A DNA stretch of 64,000 nucleotides from 3107 sp965216225 (lineage in GTDB: Bacteria; Pseudomonadota; Alphaproteobacteria; Rhodobacterales; Rhodobacteraceae), in contig CBDCFF010000031.1 in NCBI GenBank assembly GCA_965216225.1, forward strand, positions 186,001 to 250,000, given 5' to 3'. Of this stretch, positions 44,046 through 52,100 are shown in pieces; the first letter of the stretch is position 1; every line of letters begins with the position of its first letter. The position numbers and the translations under genes were made by a program. The notes beneath the pieces were generated by a model. That model was not told the origin of the DNA, searched no databases, and saw only the letters and a list, made by a program, of their open reading frames with translations.

Positions 44046-44855
44046 TCAATCAGCTTTGGTGTTTTCCGGTGTGGCTTTTTGTGCAGGCCTTCCCGGCCCC
44101 TTTGCCTTTTGTGCTGCTCTTCGCCGGTAGCTTTCGACATTCATCTCGAAGATGGTTGCGTGGTGCACGAGCCTGTCGACGGCGGCCAATGTCATGGCCG
44201 GGTCTGGAAAAATCGCATTCCACTCCCCGAAGGGCTGGTTGGCCGTGATCAACATTGAGCGGCGTTCATATCTCGCGCTGATGAGTTCGAAGAGCACACT
44301 GGTTTCAGCCTGATCCTTGGTGACGTAGGTGATGTCATCGAGGATCAGCAGATGGAATTTGTCGAGCTTTGCAATGGCACTTTCGAGGACGAGATCGCGG
44401 CGGGCCTGTTGGAGTTTCTGGACCAGATCGGTGGTGCGGCTGAATAGGACGCGGTAGCCTTGCTCGACAAGGGCGAGCCCGATGGCTGAGCCGAGATGTG
44501 ATTTGCCCACACCTGGCGGCCCAAACAGCAGGATGTTGCCGCCCTTTCCGATCCAGCTGTCGCCAGCGGTGATCGCACTGACATGGGCCTTGGACAGCAT
44601 GGGGACGGCTGTGAAGTCGAAGGTGTCGATCGTTTTTCCGGGCAACAGGCGTGCCTGTGCGAGATGTCGCTCGATACGACGGCGATCTCGTTCAGCCAGT
44701 TCATGCTCCACCAGGGTGCTGAGCATCCGAGCGGCGGGCCAGCCTTCCTTGTCGGCTTGTTCCGCAAAGCGCGGCCATAGCGCCTTGATGGCTGGCAAGC
44801 GCAATTCGGTCAGAGCCAAGGTTAGGCGGGCGGTATCGGTCTGGGGCGATGTCAT
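44046..44855 (-). CDS. istB: IS21 helper ATPase IstB
   Basis: 269 residues. Walker A GPPGVGKSHLGSAIGLALVEQG, Walker B FHLLILDDITYVTKDQ, sensor region SMLITANQPFGEWN: an AAA+ ATPase related to DnaC that regulates target choice by IstA. Start overlaps the istA stop by 4 bp. Confidence 0.93.
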   Translation of the reverse strand: MTSPQTDTARLTLALTELRLPAIKALWPRFAEQADKEGWPAARMLSTLVEHELAERDRRRIERHLAQARLLPGKTIDTFDFTAVPMLSKAHVSAITAGDSWIGKGGNILLFGPPGVGKSHLGSAIGLALVEQGYRVLFSRTTDLVQKLQQARRDLVLESAIAKLDKFHLLILDDITYVTKDQAETSVLFELISARYERRSMLITANQPFGEWNAIFPDPAMTLAAVDRLVHHATIFEMNVESYRRRAAQKAKGPGRPAQKATPENTKAD

Positions 44856-46372
44856 GCTGTCACCTCCTGAGCGGATGGCGTACCGCCGACCAACTGGTCG
44901 TAAGATGACAGGTCGGCCAGTTGCACCGCGACTTGGGGGAGTGCGTCTTGTGATGGGCTAAACACTGCGCGTAGGGCCGCCATGTCAGGCGGGCGCTTCT
45001 GGCGAAGGTCCTCCTCAAGCTGCGCTGCCAATTCAGCCTCGCAGCCCCGCTCGTGTGCCAGCGCCAGAAGATCGACAACCATGCGACACGCCGCCTTCTC
45101 ACTGGTCTGCTCCAGCAGGAATGCGAACATGTTACGGAACGCCCGGCGCGGGAATAGCTGATCCCGATAGACCAGCCCCATCAGCGCCATGGGCTTTTTG
45201 CGCAAGGAGTGGATGACGTGGTGGTAATTGACCACGTGCCCATGGCTCCCGGTGCTCGAGGCTCGTCCGCGTGTCAGCGTTAGCAGGGCAGAGCTTCCCA
45301 GGAACAGCTCCAACCGATCATCGTAGAGCCGAACCCGCAGCTGATGCCCGATCAACCGGGATGGCACGGTGTAGAACACCTTGCGCAAGGTGAAGCCCCC
45401 GGAGGAAGTGACGCGCAACGTGATCTCCTCGTAATCCGTGGTCCGCCGCGTCGGCAAAGGTCTGAGGCTCGCACGTTCCGCATCGATACGCTTGGCATTG
45501 CGGGCGTTGATCCGGCCCACGATCTCGTCGATGAAGCGACGATAATCTTGCAAGCTTTCGAAGTCGCGCGACCCACGCATGACCAGCGCGTCCTCAATGG
45601 TGCGCTTCAGATGCCCATTGGGGCTCTCGATGGAACCGTTCTCGTGTGCGACGCCCTTGTTGTTGCGCGTCGGCGTCATTCCATAATGGTTGCACAGGGC
45701 GTCGAAGCGGTCGGTTAGATCGGCCCGGGATGACTTATCCAGGTTCTTGAAGGCCGCCGACAGGCTGTCAGTTCCATGATTGTGTGGCACGCCGCCGAGC
45801 GTCCAGAGGGCGTTCTGCAATCCCTCAGCCAGCGCCACATAGCTTTCGCCGCCCAGCACGACGTGGGCGTGCTGAAACCCGCTATAGGCAAGCCGGAAGT
45901 GATACAGTCGATGGCCCAGTGCCTCACCGGCAATGGTCACACCCAACTTGCCCATGGCGGTGAAATCCGACAGGCCCATTTTGCCCGGTGTGTGGGTCTG
46001 CCGGAAAATGACGTCCTGTTCAGGGCCGTGTTCCGCATTCCAGGCGCGTATCCGTCGCTCCAGAGTCCGTCGGATGCCCGTACCCAGATCAGAATGCCGA
46101 CGCAGAAGCTCCTCGTAAACCGCCACAGGTCGGATCCCCGGTGAGGACCGCAGAAGCGGCACGACCTCCGCATCAAAAATGTCCGCCAGCGGGTCCGGAC
46201 GCCGCCGGCCGCGAGGGGCCTTCTTCTGTGATGGTAAAATTGGGTCAGCTTGCAGCCGATAGCCCGTTGCCTGGCTGATCCCCGCCTTGGCAGCGGCAAC
46301 GGCAACGGAATGGGTCGATCTGAGCGTCATGAAGAGCCTCATTTGTTGGTCAGTGACATGACAGCCCGGCAT
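44852..46372 (-). CDS. istA: IS21 transposase IstA
   Basis: 506 residues from MPGCHVTDQQMRLFMTLRSTHSVAVAAAKAGISQATGYRLQADP (an HTH domain). The integrase-type DDE core has GLSDFTAMG, DSLSAAF and GVAHENGSIESPNGHLKRTI (Glu), and a Mu-like C-terminal beta-barrel region follows. In-frame starts up to 46399 exist; the chosen one matches the family N-terminus. Confidence 0.92.
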   Translation of the reverse strand: MPGCHVTDQQMRLFMTLRSTHSVAVAAAKAGISQATGYRLQADPILPSQKKAPRGRRRPDPLADIFDAEVVPLLRSSPGIRPVAVYEELLRRHSDLGTGIRRTLERRIRAWNAEHGPEQDVIFRQTHTPGKMGLSDFTAMGKLGVTIAGEALGHRLYHFRLAYSGFQHAHVVLGGESYVALAEGLQNALWTLGGVPHNHGTDSLSAAFKNLDKSSRADLTDRFDALCNHYGMTPTRNNKGVAHENGSIESPNGHLKRTIEDALVMRGSRDFESLQDYRRFIDEIVGRINARNAKRIDAERASLRPLPTRRTTDYEEITLRVTSSGGFTLRKVFYTVPSRLIGHQLRVRLYDDRLELFLGSSALLTLTRGRASSTGSHGHVVNYHHVIHSLRKKPMALMGLVYRDQLFPRRAFRNMFAFLLEQTSEKAACRMVVDLLALAHERGCEAELAAQLEEDLRQKRPPDMAALRAVFSPSQDALPQVAVQLADLSSYDQLVGGTPSAQEVTA

Positions 46373-46729
46373 GAACGATCCCCTTGCACAGAAAATCATT
46401 CCTTATCCGAGCCGGCCACAACCGTCAGGCCCGCCCCAAAAGGGCAAAACGCGTGTGCGGGGCCTCCCCAGTCGGGCTACGCCCTCCCTGCGAGCCCCCG
46501 CACACGCGTTCTCATCCTGATTGACGCTGGATTCTCACCTTGTTTGTCGCGCAGCAGCCGCGCAACCTGAGCCACAGAAACACCCGGCGCGGCAGTCTGC
46601 AGGCAGATCGAACGCTTCTCGTCGTCCCACCAAATTCGCTTCTTGCGACTGCCAGCCATAGAGTGCCTCATGGTGTCCACTATCGATGGTGGACACTATC
46701 GGCTCCTCCGCCCCCGCGTTAGGTCCGGT

Positions 46730-47149
46730 TCAACGGACGCTCACGCTGCGTTTGCGGGGCCGACCACCTTTGCTACCGTTCGCACGAGCTGCTGCCGCCT
46801 TTGCTGGTGATCTGACTTTGCCGCCTTCTGCCCCCATGACGGACGCCATCCACGACTTGGTGCCAAAGACCCCGCTGAGAAGCCCCGGCACGTAAACATC
46901 GGCATCCAGATCGGTCCAGTGCAGGCCGAGGCCGGATGGCGTCACCTCGACGGCGGACAACTGGTCAGGCCCGGCGTCGGCCAGGTCCTGGATCAGGTGA
47001 ATTGGCACAGCCAGCTCAACGCCGTTATGCAGGCTGACGATGAGGCGATTTGCCTTGCGCTCGTATCTTGCCGCTGTGGCATGACCTTGATCGCGCAATG
47101 CTGTCATATTGTTTTCAGCTGTAGTGAAGGTTTGTTCAGTCAGTTCCAT
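46730..47149 (-). CDS. DUF2442 domain-containing protein
   Basis: 139 residues. The DUF2442 part (YERKANRLIVSLHNGVELAVPIHLIQDLADAGPDQLSAVEVTPSGLGLHWTDLDADVYVPGLLSGVFG) is followed by a basic C-terminal tail rich in AKAAAARANGSKGGRPRKR that could bind nucleic acid. The start at 47149 overlaps the DUF4160 gene by 14 bp. DUF2442 proteins are commonly paired with DUF4160 proteins, and the pair is often regarded as toxin-antitoxin-like. It lies immediately beside the IS66 right end. Confidence 0.85.
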   Translation of the reverse strand: MELTEQTFTTAENNMTALRDQGHATAARYERKANRLIVSLHNGVELAVPIHLIQDLADAGPDQLSAVEVTPSGLGLHWTDLDADVYVPGLLSGVFGTKSWMASVMGAEGGKVRSPAKAAAARANGSKGGRPRKRSVSVR

Positions 47150-47384
47150 GTATCTCACTCCATTTCCGGCAAAGCCCGGAGACGTGCGGGGCCAGATCAT
47201 TCTGGATGCGCCCCACTTCTTTTCTGTTGAAGCCGTAAGCTTCGCGCAGCTCTGGCTGACCGTCAGGACAGTTCAGAATGAACACGGCTTCGCCACCATA
47301 TCCGATGACATGGACATGAGCGGGTCTGTGATCGTCGGGGTAGATCACCACCCGCAGGCCATTGAGTCGAAGAACAGTTGGCAT
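47136..47384 (-). CDS. DUF4160 domain-containing protein
   Basis: 82 residues covering the full DUF4160 domain (MPTVLRLNGLRVVIYPDDHRPAHVHVIGYGGEAVFIL, with the conserved PAHVHV, then LREAYGFNRKEVGRIQNDL). Function unknown. First gene of a two-gene unit with DUF2442 (14-bp overlap, same strand). Confidence 0.85.
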   Translation of the reverse strand: MPTVLRLNGLRVVIYPDDHRPAHVHVIGYGGEAVFILNCPDGQPELREAYGFNRKEVGRIQNDLAPHVSGLCRKWSEIHGTD

Positions 47385-47537
47385 GTGCTCTCCATATCAA
47401 AACCCAAGCGTTTAGGAAAGCCTGATCTTGCTGATGGCAAGCTTCGGGATAATAGAGGCATCGGTATTGCCAGGTTGTTTGATGGTTCTGGGTCGGGTAT
47501 TTTATCGGGATGGAAATCCCGGCCTCTCTCCCCCGCC

Positions 47538-47669
47538 GCAAAGGTTTCCGCTTTCCTCGCGAAATCATCGCCTGCGCGGTTTGGGCATACCATCGGTTTG
47601 CCCCAGGTAGTCGGGGATGTTGAATATCTGCTCGCGGAACGCGGCATTGTCGTCAGCCGGGAGACCATA
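47538..47669 (+). pseudogene. IS6 family transposase, N-terminal frameshifted remnant
   Basis: One frame reads KGFRFPREIIACAVWAYHRFA, and after a shift another continues VGDVEYLLAERGIVVSRETI. Together they reproduce the conserved N-terminal block of IS6/IS26 transposases (RFPREIIAYAVWAYHRFALSTRDVEDLLAERGVIVSRETIR). The catalytic core is absent, and IS5 sequence begins soon after. The rest of the 47385-47784 gap holds nothing I recognise. Confidence 0.7.
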
Positions 47670-47784
47670 TAGCCGAGCACGATCAGGCAGTTATTGACGC
47701 CCGCCCTTGGAGCCCGTCCGAGATGGAGTTGAGTTATTTCAGTGGTTTGTGGTTCACCGGTTTTTGCGGAAACTGGAGGATCGC

Positions 47785-48373
47785 ATGGCCTGGACTGAAA
47801 TCACTCGCCGGAAATATGAGCGGAAATCGAAACGCTATCAATCGGATATGACGGAAGCGGAATGGGCGCTGATACGACCGCTTTTGCGCGGCGCCCCACG
47901 GAAATGGGCATTACGCGAGGCCGTCAATGCGATCCTCTACATGCTGCGCACAGGCTGCCAGTGGCGGATGCTGCCGAGTGAGTTCCCTCCCAAAAGCACA
48001 CTCTGCCATTGGCTCGCGAAGTGGCGTGATGACGGGACATGGCTTGGCCTCGACCACAATCTGATGATGCAGGCGCGTGAGCGGCGCGGTCGTGAGGCGA
48101 GCCCGACCGCCGGTGCGATTGATACGCAATCAGTCAGGACGACCGAGAGCGGCGGGCCGCGCGGCGACGATGCGGGCAAGAAAACCAGGGGTCGCAAGCG
48201 CGAGATCATTGTGGATACCGGGGGCCATCCCGTCACCGCCGCCATCCACCCGGCCAACGTGCAAGACCGTGACGCCGCCGCGCTTGCCCTCAAAGGGTTG
48301 CGCCGCAGCTTCGCGTGGCTGGTGACGCTCTTTGCGGATGCAGGCTGTTCTGGCGACAAATTGCGCGACGCCC
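47785..48373 (+). pseudogene. IS5 family transposase, 3'-truncated
   Basis: From MAWTEITRRKYERKSKRYQSDMTEAEW the frame keeps the IS5 N-terminal DUF4096-like domain (NAILYMLRTGCQWRMLPSEFPP), the first catalytic Asp (GAIDTQSVRTTESGG) and the second-Asp region (TLFADAGCSGDKLRDAL). Similarity ends at about 48373; the frame runs on to 48498 as unrelated sequence. The terminal Y-R-E motif is gone, so it is inactive. Confidence 0.85.
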
Positions 48374-48712
48374 TGTCAATGCAGCGCGCTTGCCGTGACG
48401 TCACGTTCTGCCTGCCACTGCCCACTCCTGCCCGGCGCGGACAAAGGCCGGTTTCGCATCACATGATTGTGATTCCGGGATCGGGAATCCGGGTGTAATA
48501 CAAGCAGAAGGGGAGGCGCAATTTTATTGCATCTTCTGTGAAGGTTGGCTTTTGGCTGGCAAGCACGTTCAGCGATTTGTGGGGGGGGGTGAAGCGTCGT
48601 GTGACGTACAATCGGAACGCCACATAAGCCCGGCCATATTGGTTCGTGTTCCGACAGGAAACGAAAGGTCCGCAACCATTACGGTGCAGTCGGTGAGTGC
48701 GGGAGCTCTGAA
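48374..48712 (+). other. Upstream region of the autotransporter gene
   Basis: 339 bp of noncoding sequence between the truncated IS5 and the adhesin start. It contains a perfect run of nine G's at 48581-48589 and a GGGAGC Shine-Dalgarno-like sequence just before ATG 48713. No promoter boxes are clear enough to name. Confidence 0.4.
48581..48589 (+). repeat. Poly-G tract (nine G) upstream of the adhesin gene
   Basis: An uninterrupted run of nine G's 124 bp before the adhesin start. Slipped-strand changes of such tracts near promoters alter expression of surface proteins in several bacteria. Whether this one varies cannot be seen from a single sequence. Confidence 0.5.
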
Positions 48713-49138
48713 ATGTATCATTCGATGAAGATTTTATTCGAATCCGTCGGATCGTCTGACGCCCCTCTCGGGTTTCCCCGGCGCGGTGGCGCATGGGTGG
48801 CGGGGCTGCTGACGGGGCTCGGCATCCTGATCGGCTCTGCCGCAGAGGCGCAGGTTCCCTCCAACGATGCAACGCTGTCCGCCCTGACGATCACCGACAG
48901 CCATGGCCCGGTGACGCTCTCGACGCCATTCGACCCCGCGACCGCCAGCTACACCGCCCAAGTGGCGCATGACGTGGAAACGGTGACGGTCGCCGCCACG
49001 CCCGGCCATGACGGGGCGGGCGTTGTCCTCTTGCCCGCCGACAGCGACAGCGCCCCGGCCAACGGGCATCAGGTGGCGATGGGCACGGAGGGCGGGACCG
49101 TGACGCTGACGGCGACGGTCACGGCGGAGGATGGCTAG
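48713..49138 (+). CDS. Giant autotransporter, N-terminal segment up to an in-frame TAG
   Basis: 141 codons. Begins MYHSMKILFESVGSS, then a signal-peptide-like stretch GGAWVAGLLTGLGILIGSAAEA and a cadherin-like beta-sandwich domain (ATLSALTITDSHGPVTLSTPFDPATASYTAQVAHDVETVTVAAT to VTAEDG). The TAG at 49136-49138 interrupts the domain. The next codons, AIETYMIGITR, in the same frame are the last strand of that domain in its relatives (DGAxIETYTVTITR). So this is the secreted N-terminus of the long frame at 49154-54709, separated by one nonsense codon; a GAG to TAG change would explain it. Confidence 0.8.
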   Translation: MYHSMKILFESVGSSDAPLGFPRRGGAWVAGLLTGLGILIGSAAEAQVPSNDATLSALTITDSHGPVTLSTPFDPATASYTAQVAHDVETVTVAATPGHDGAGVVLLPADSDSAPANGHQVAMGTEGGTVTLTATVTAEDG

Positions 49139-49153
49139 GCCATCGAAACCTAC

Positions 49154-52100
49154 ATGATCGGAATCACCCGGACGCCGCTGGGCGTCTGCGCGCGCACGGT
49201 TGAGGTGCGCGATGCGCTGGTGGCTTCTATCTCCGGCGTCGTCAACTGCGCCGATGTCACGACCGACCACCTCGCCGCCATCACCGGCCCGCTGAATCTG
49301 GAGATCGAGGGCATCACCGCCCTCGCGGCGGGGGATTTCGCCGGGCTGACCGGGGTGACGGAACTGCATCTGAACCATAACGATCTGTCCACGCTCCCCG
49401 CCGGGGTGTTCGACGGGCTGACCGGGGTGACGAAACTGTATCTGTGGGGCATCCAACTGTCCACGCCGCCCGCCGGGGTGTTCGACGGGCTGACCGGGGT
49501 GACGGAACTGTATCTGTTCGGCAACGCCCTGACCACGCTGCCCGCCGGGGTGTTTGACGGGCTGACCGCGCTGGAGACGCTGCAACTGTCGGGCAACGCC
49601 CTCGCCTCGCTCCCCGACGACGTGTTCGACGGGCTGACCGCGCTGGACCATCTGGATCTGGGCGGCAATGGCCTGACCACGCTTCCCGCCGGGGTGTTCG
49701 ACGGGCTGACCGCGCTGGAGACGCTGAGGCTGGACGACAACGAGTTGACCACGCTTCCCGACGACGTGTTCGAACCGCTGACCGCGCTGACGGATCTGCG
49801 CCTGGGCGGCAATCCGGGTGCGCCCTTTGCGCCCGTCGCCGACGCCCTGCCCGATGACGGTACGGTCTCGACCGCCGGGGGCACAGTGACGCTGATCGGC
49901 AGCGGCAGCGATGGCGGGCCGTGGGGCGACAACGTGACCTATGGCTGGACCACCACCACGAGCGGGGTGACGTTCGACGACAACACCAGCGCCACGCCGG
50001 TGGCGACGATCCCGATGCTGGCGGATGACACCGTACTGACCTTCACCCTGACCGTGACCGGGGCCGGCCACATCAGCCTCGGCACCGCTGCCGCCACCGA
50101 CACCGCCACGGTGACGGCGACCGCTCCGCCCTCCGACGACGCGACGCTGAGCGGGCTGGCGCTGACGGAGGGCGGCGGCAATGTGATCCCGCTGGACCCG
50201 CCCTTCATGCCGGGCACGATCGACTACGAGGCGTCGGTGGAGAACGGCGTGGATACGGTGACGCTGACGCCGACGGTGAACGACTCCGATGCCACGGTCG
50301 CGTACCTCGATGCAAGCGACATGGCGATCACCGACACCGACGCGAACACCCTCGCGCTGGACGCGCCGCTGACGGAGGGCACGAACACCTTCAAGGTGGT
50401 GGTGACGGCGGAGGACGACAACACCACGCAGACCTACACGGTGGTGGTGACGCGGGCGCTGCCGGCGCTGTCGTTCGTTTCTGTCAACGTGGAGGTTGCC
50501 GAGAACGAGGGTGTCGGCATGGTCGGCGTGGAACTTGACCGCACCAGCCTTGATACGATTACCGTGGATTACCAGACGCAGGACAGCACTGCGGTGGCGG
50601 GGGTAGACTATACGGCAACCATGGGCACGCTCACCTTCGCGCCGGGCAGTGACTATCAGGCGATCACCATCCCGATCCTGGACAACGATACCTTTGAAGC
50701 CGGTGCGCCCGGGAGCTTCCGGGTCATGCTGGGCAACCCGGCGGGCGCGACGCTGCCGGCATCCGCAGTGGCCACTGTCAGCATTCGGGACGACGAGGGC
50801 GTGCCGACGGCCTTGATCGCGGATGTCACCGCGGGCGAGGGCGGCACGATGAGGCTGACCCTGACGCTCGACCACCCGAGCAGCCTGGACACGGCCTATG
50901 GAGCGACAGCCGGGGACATCGGCGGCACGGCGACGCGGGGTGTGGACTACGAGGACGACTTCCTGACGGGGGGAAGCGTGCCTTTCACGGTACCGGCGGG
51001 GGATCTCTCGGCGACGCTCGCCATCGCCATCACCGATGACATGGTGGCCGAAGATAATGAGACGATCACCATCCGGTGGACACTCGATCAGAGCAGTAAC
51101 CGCGGCGAGGCGACGCCCGTTTCGCTCGACTTCACCGGCGCCATCACCGACGACGACGCGGCGGGAGTCACGGTGTCGGAGACGGCGCTGACGGTGACGG
51201 AGGAGGACACGACCGGCGACAGCTATACGGTGGTGCTCGACAGCCGGCCGACGGCGGATGTGATGGTGACGGTCGCCGCGCCTGCGGGCACGGACGTGAC
51301 CCCGAAACCGGCCACCCTGACCTTCACGTCGCTCGACTGGGACACGCCCCGGACGGTGACGGTGACGGCGGACAACGATGGGGATACCGATAACGATACG
51401 GTGACGCTGACCCACAGCGCGGCGAGTTCGGACGGCAACTACAGCACCGTCACCATTCCCGGCGTGATGGTGACGGTGCTCGACAACGACACCGCCGCCA
51501 GCGGTGCGCCGGAGATCACCGGCGCGCCAATGGATGATGACGGGAATCCGGAGCCACAGCACGGGCTGACGCTGACAGTGGACACCAGCGGGATCTCCGA
51601 TGCCGACGGGCTGACCGCTCCCGGTTATATGTACCAGTGGATCCGGGTGGACGGCTCAAATGAGGATGACATCCCCGGCGCGACCGTCGCGACCTACACG
51701 GCAGTGCTTGCCGATGTGGGCATGAAGCTGAAGGTGAAGGTGATTTTCACCGACGACGGCGGCGCAGCGGAGACGCTGACCAGCATGGCGACGGCCAGTG
51801 TGGTGGCGCAATCGGTGGTCTCGTTCAGGTCGTCCACGGCGTCAGTGACCGAAGGCGATGTGCAGGGGGTACTGCTGACCCTCGATCTGTCGCCACACGC
51901 ACGGGGCAGCGGGACGGTGCAACTCTTGTCGGAGGGGCAGAACGGGGCGACCCCTGCGGATTACAGGACAAATACTTCGGTTGACTTCACCCCCGGCGAT
52001 CTCGGCAGGACCATCGAGTTTGTTGCGCACGATGACGTGGACGACGACGACGGGGAGAGCGTGAAGATCAGCTTGGGAATGCTGCCGCCGTGGATGAAGG

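Larger units (their letters stand above)
43919..46556 (-). mobile_element. IS21 family element, copy 1
   Basis: 2,638 bp. Ends are TGTAGCGCGACAATCAAGAT... on the left and, inverted, TGCTGCGCGACAAACAAGGT... on the right, with the multiple GCGTCAATCAGGATGAGAA internal repeats expected for IS21. Target duplication gccgc flanks it exactly. It carries istA and istB and is nearly identical to copy 2 at 55485-58122 (constant offset 11,566 bp). Confidence 0.9.
43648..46659 (-). pseudogene. tnpA: IS66 TnpA, split by IS21 insertion
   Basis: The N-terminal part (46659 back to 46562) encodes MAGSRKKRIWWDDEKRSICL and on to SVAQVA. The C-terminal part (43918 back to 43648) continues RRYAMNANLIFKWLKDPRF to the stop. 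Joined across a single gccgc they give a 122-residue TnpA with a helix-turn-helix, so the gene was intact before IS21 landed. The flanking gccgc occurs on both sides of IS21. Confidence 0.85.
41670..46721 (-). mobile_element. IS66 family element, copy A, interrupted by IS21
   Basis: The left border is at 'gtgaccgttcggtgaaggag' (41670), shared with copy B (61738). The right end is near 46721, where the inverted sequence 'taacgcgggggcggaggagcc' resembles the left end. It carries tnpC, tnpB and tnpA on the minus strand; tnpA is split by IS21 copy 1 (43919-46556). Removing the IS21 and one copy of its target repeat restores a normal tnpABC order. Right-border position is approximate, and no target duplication is evident. 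Confidence 0.75.

Noticed and set aside
49389..49825. 72-bp regular repeats as a possible CRISPR array
   Set aside because: No unique spacers; the repeats are continuous coding LRR units.
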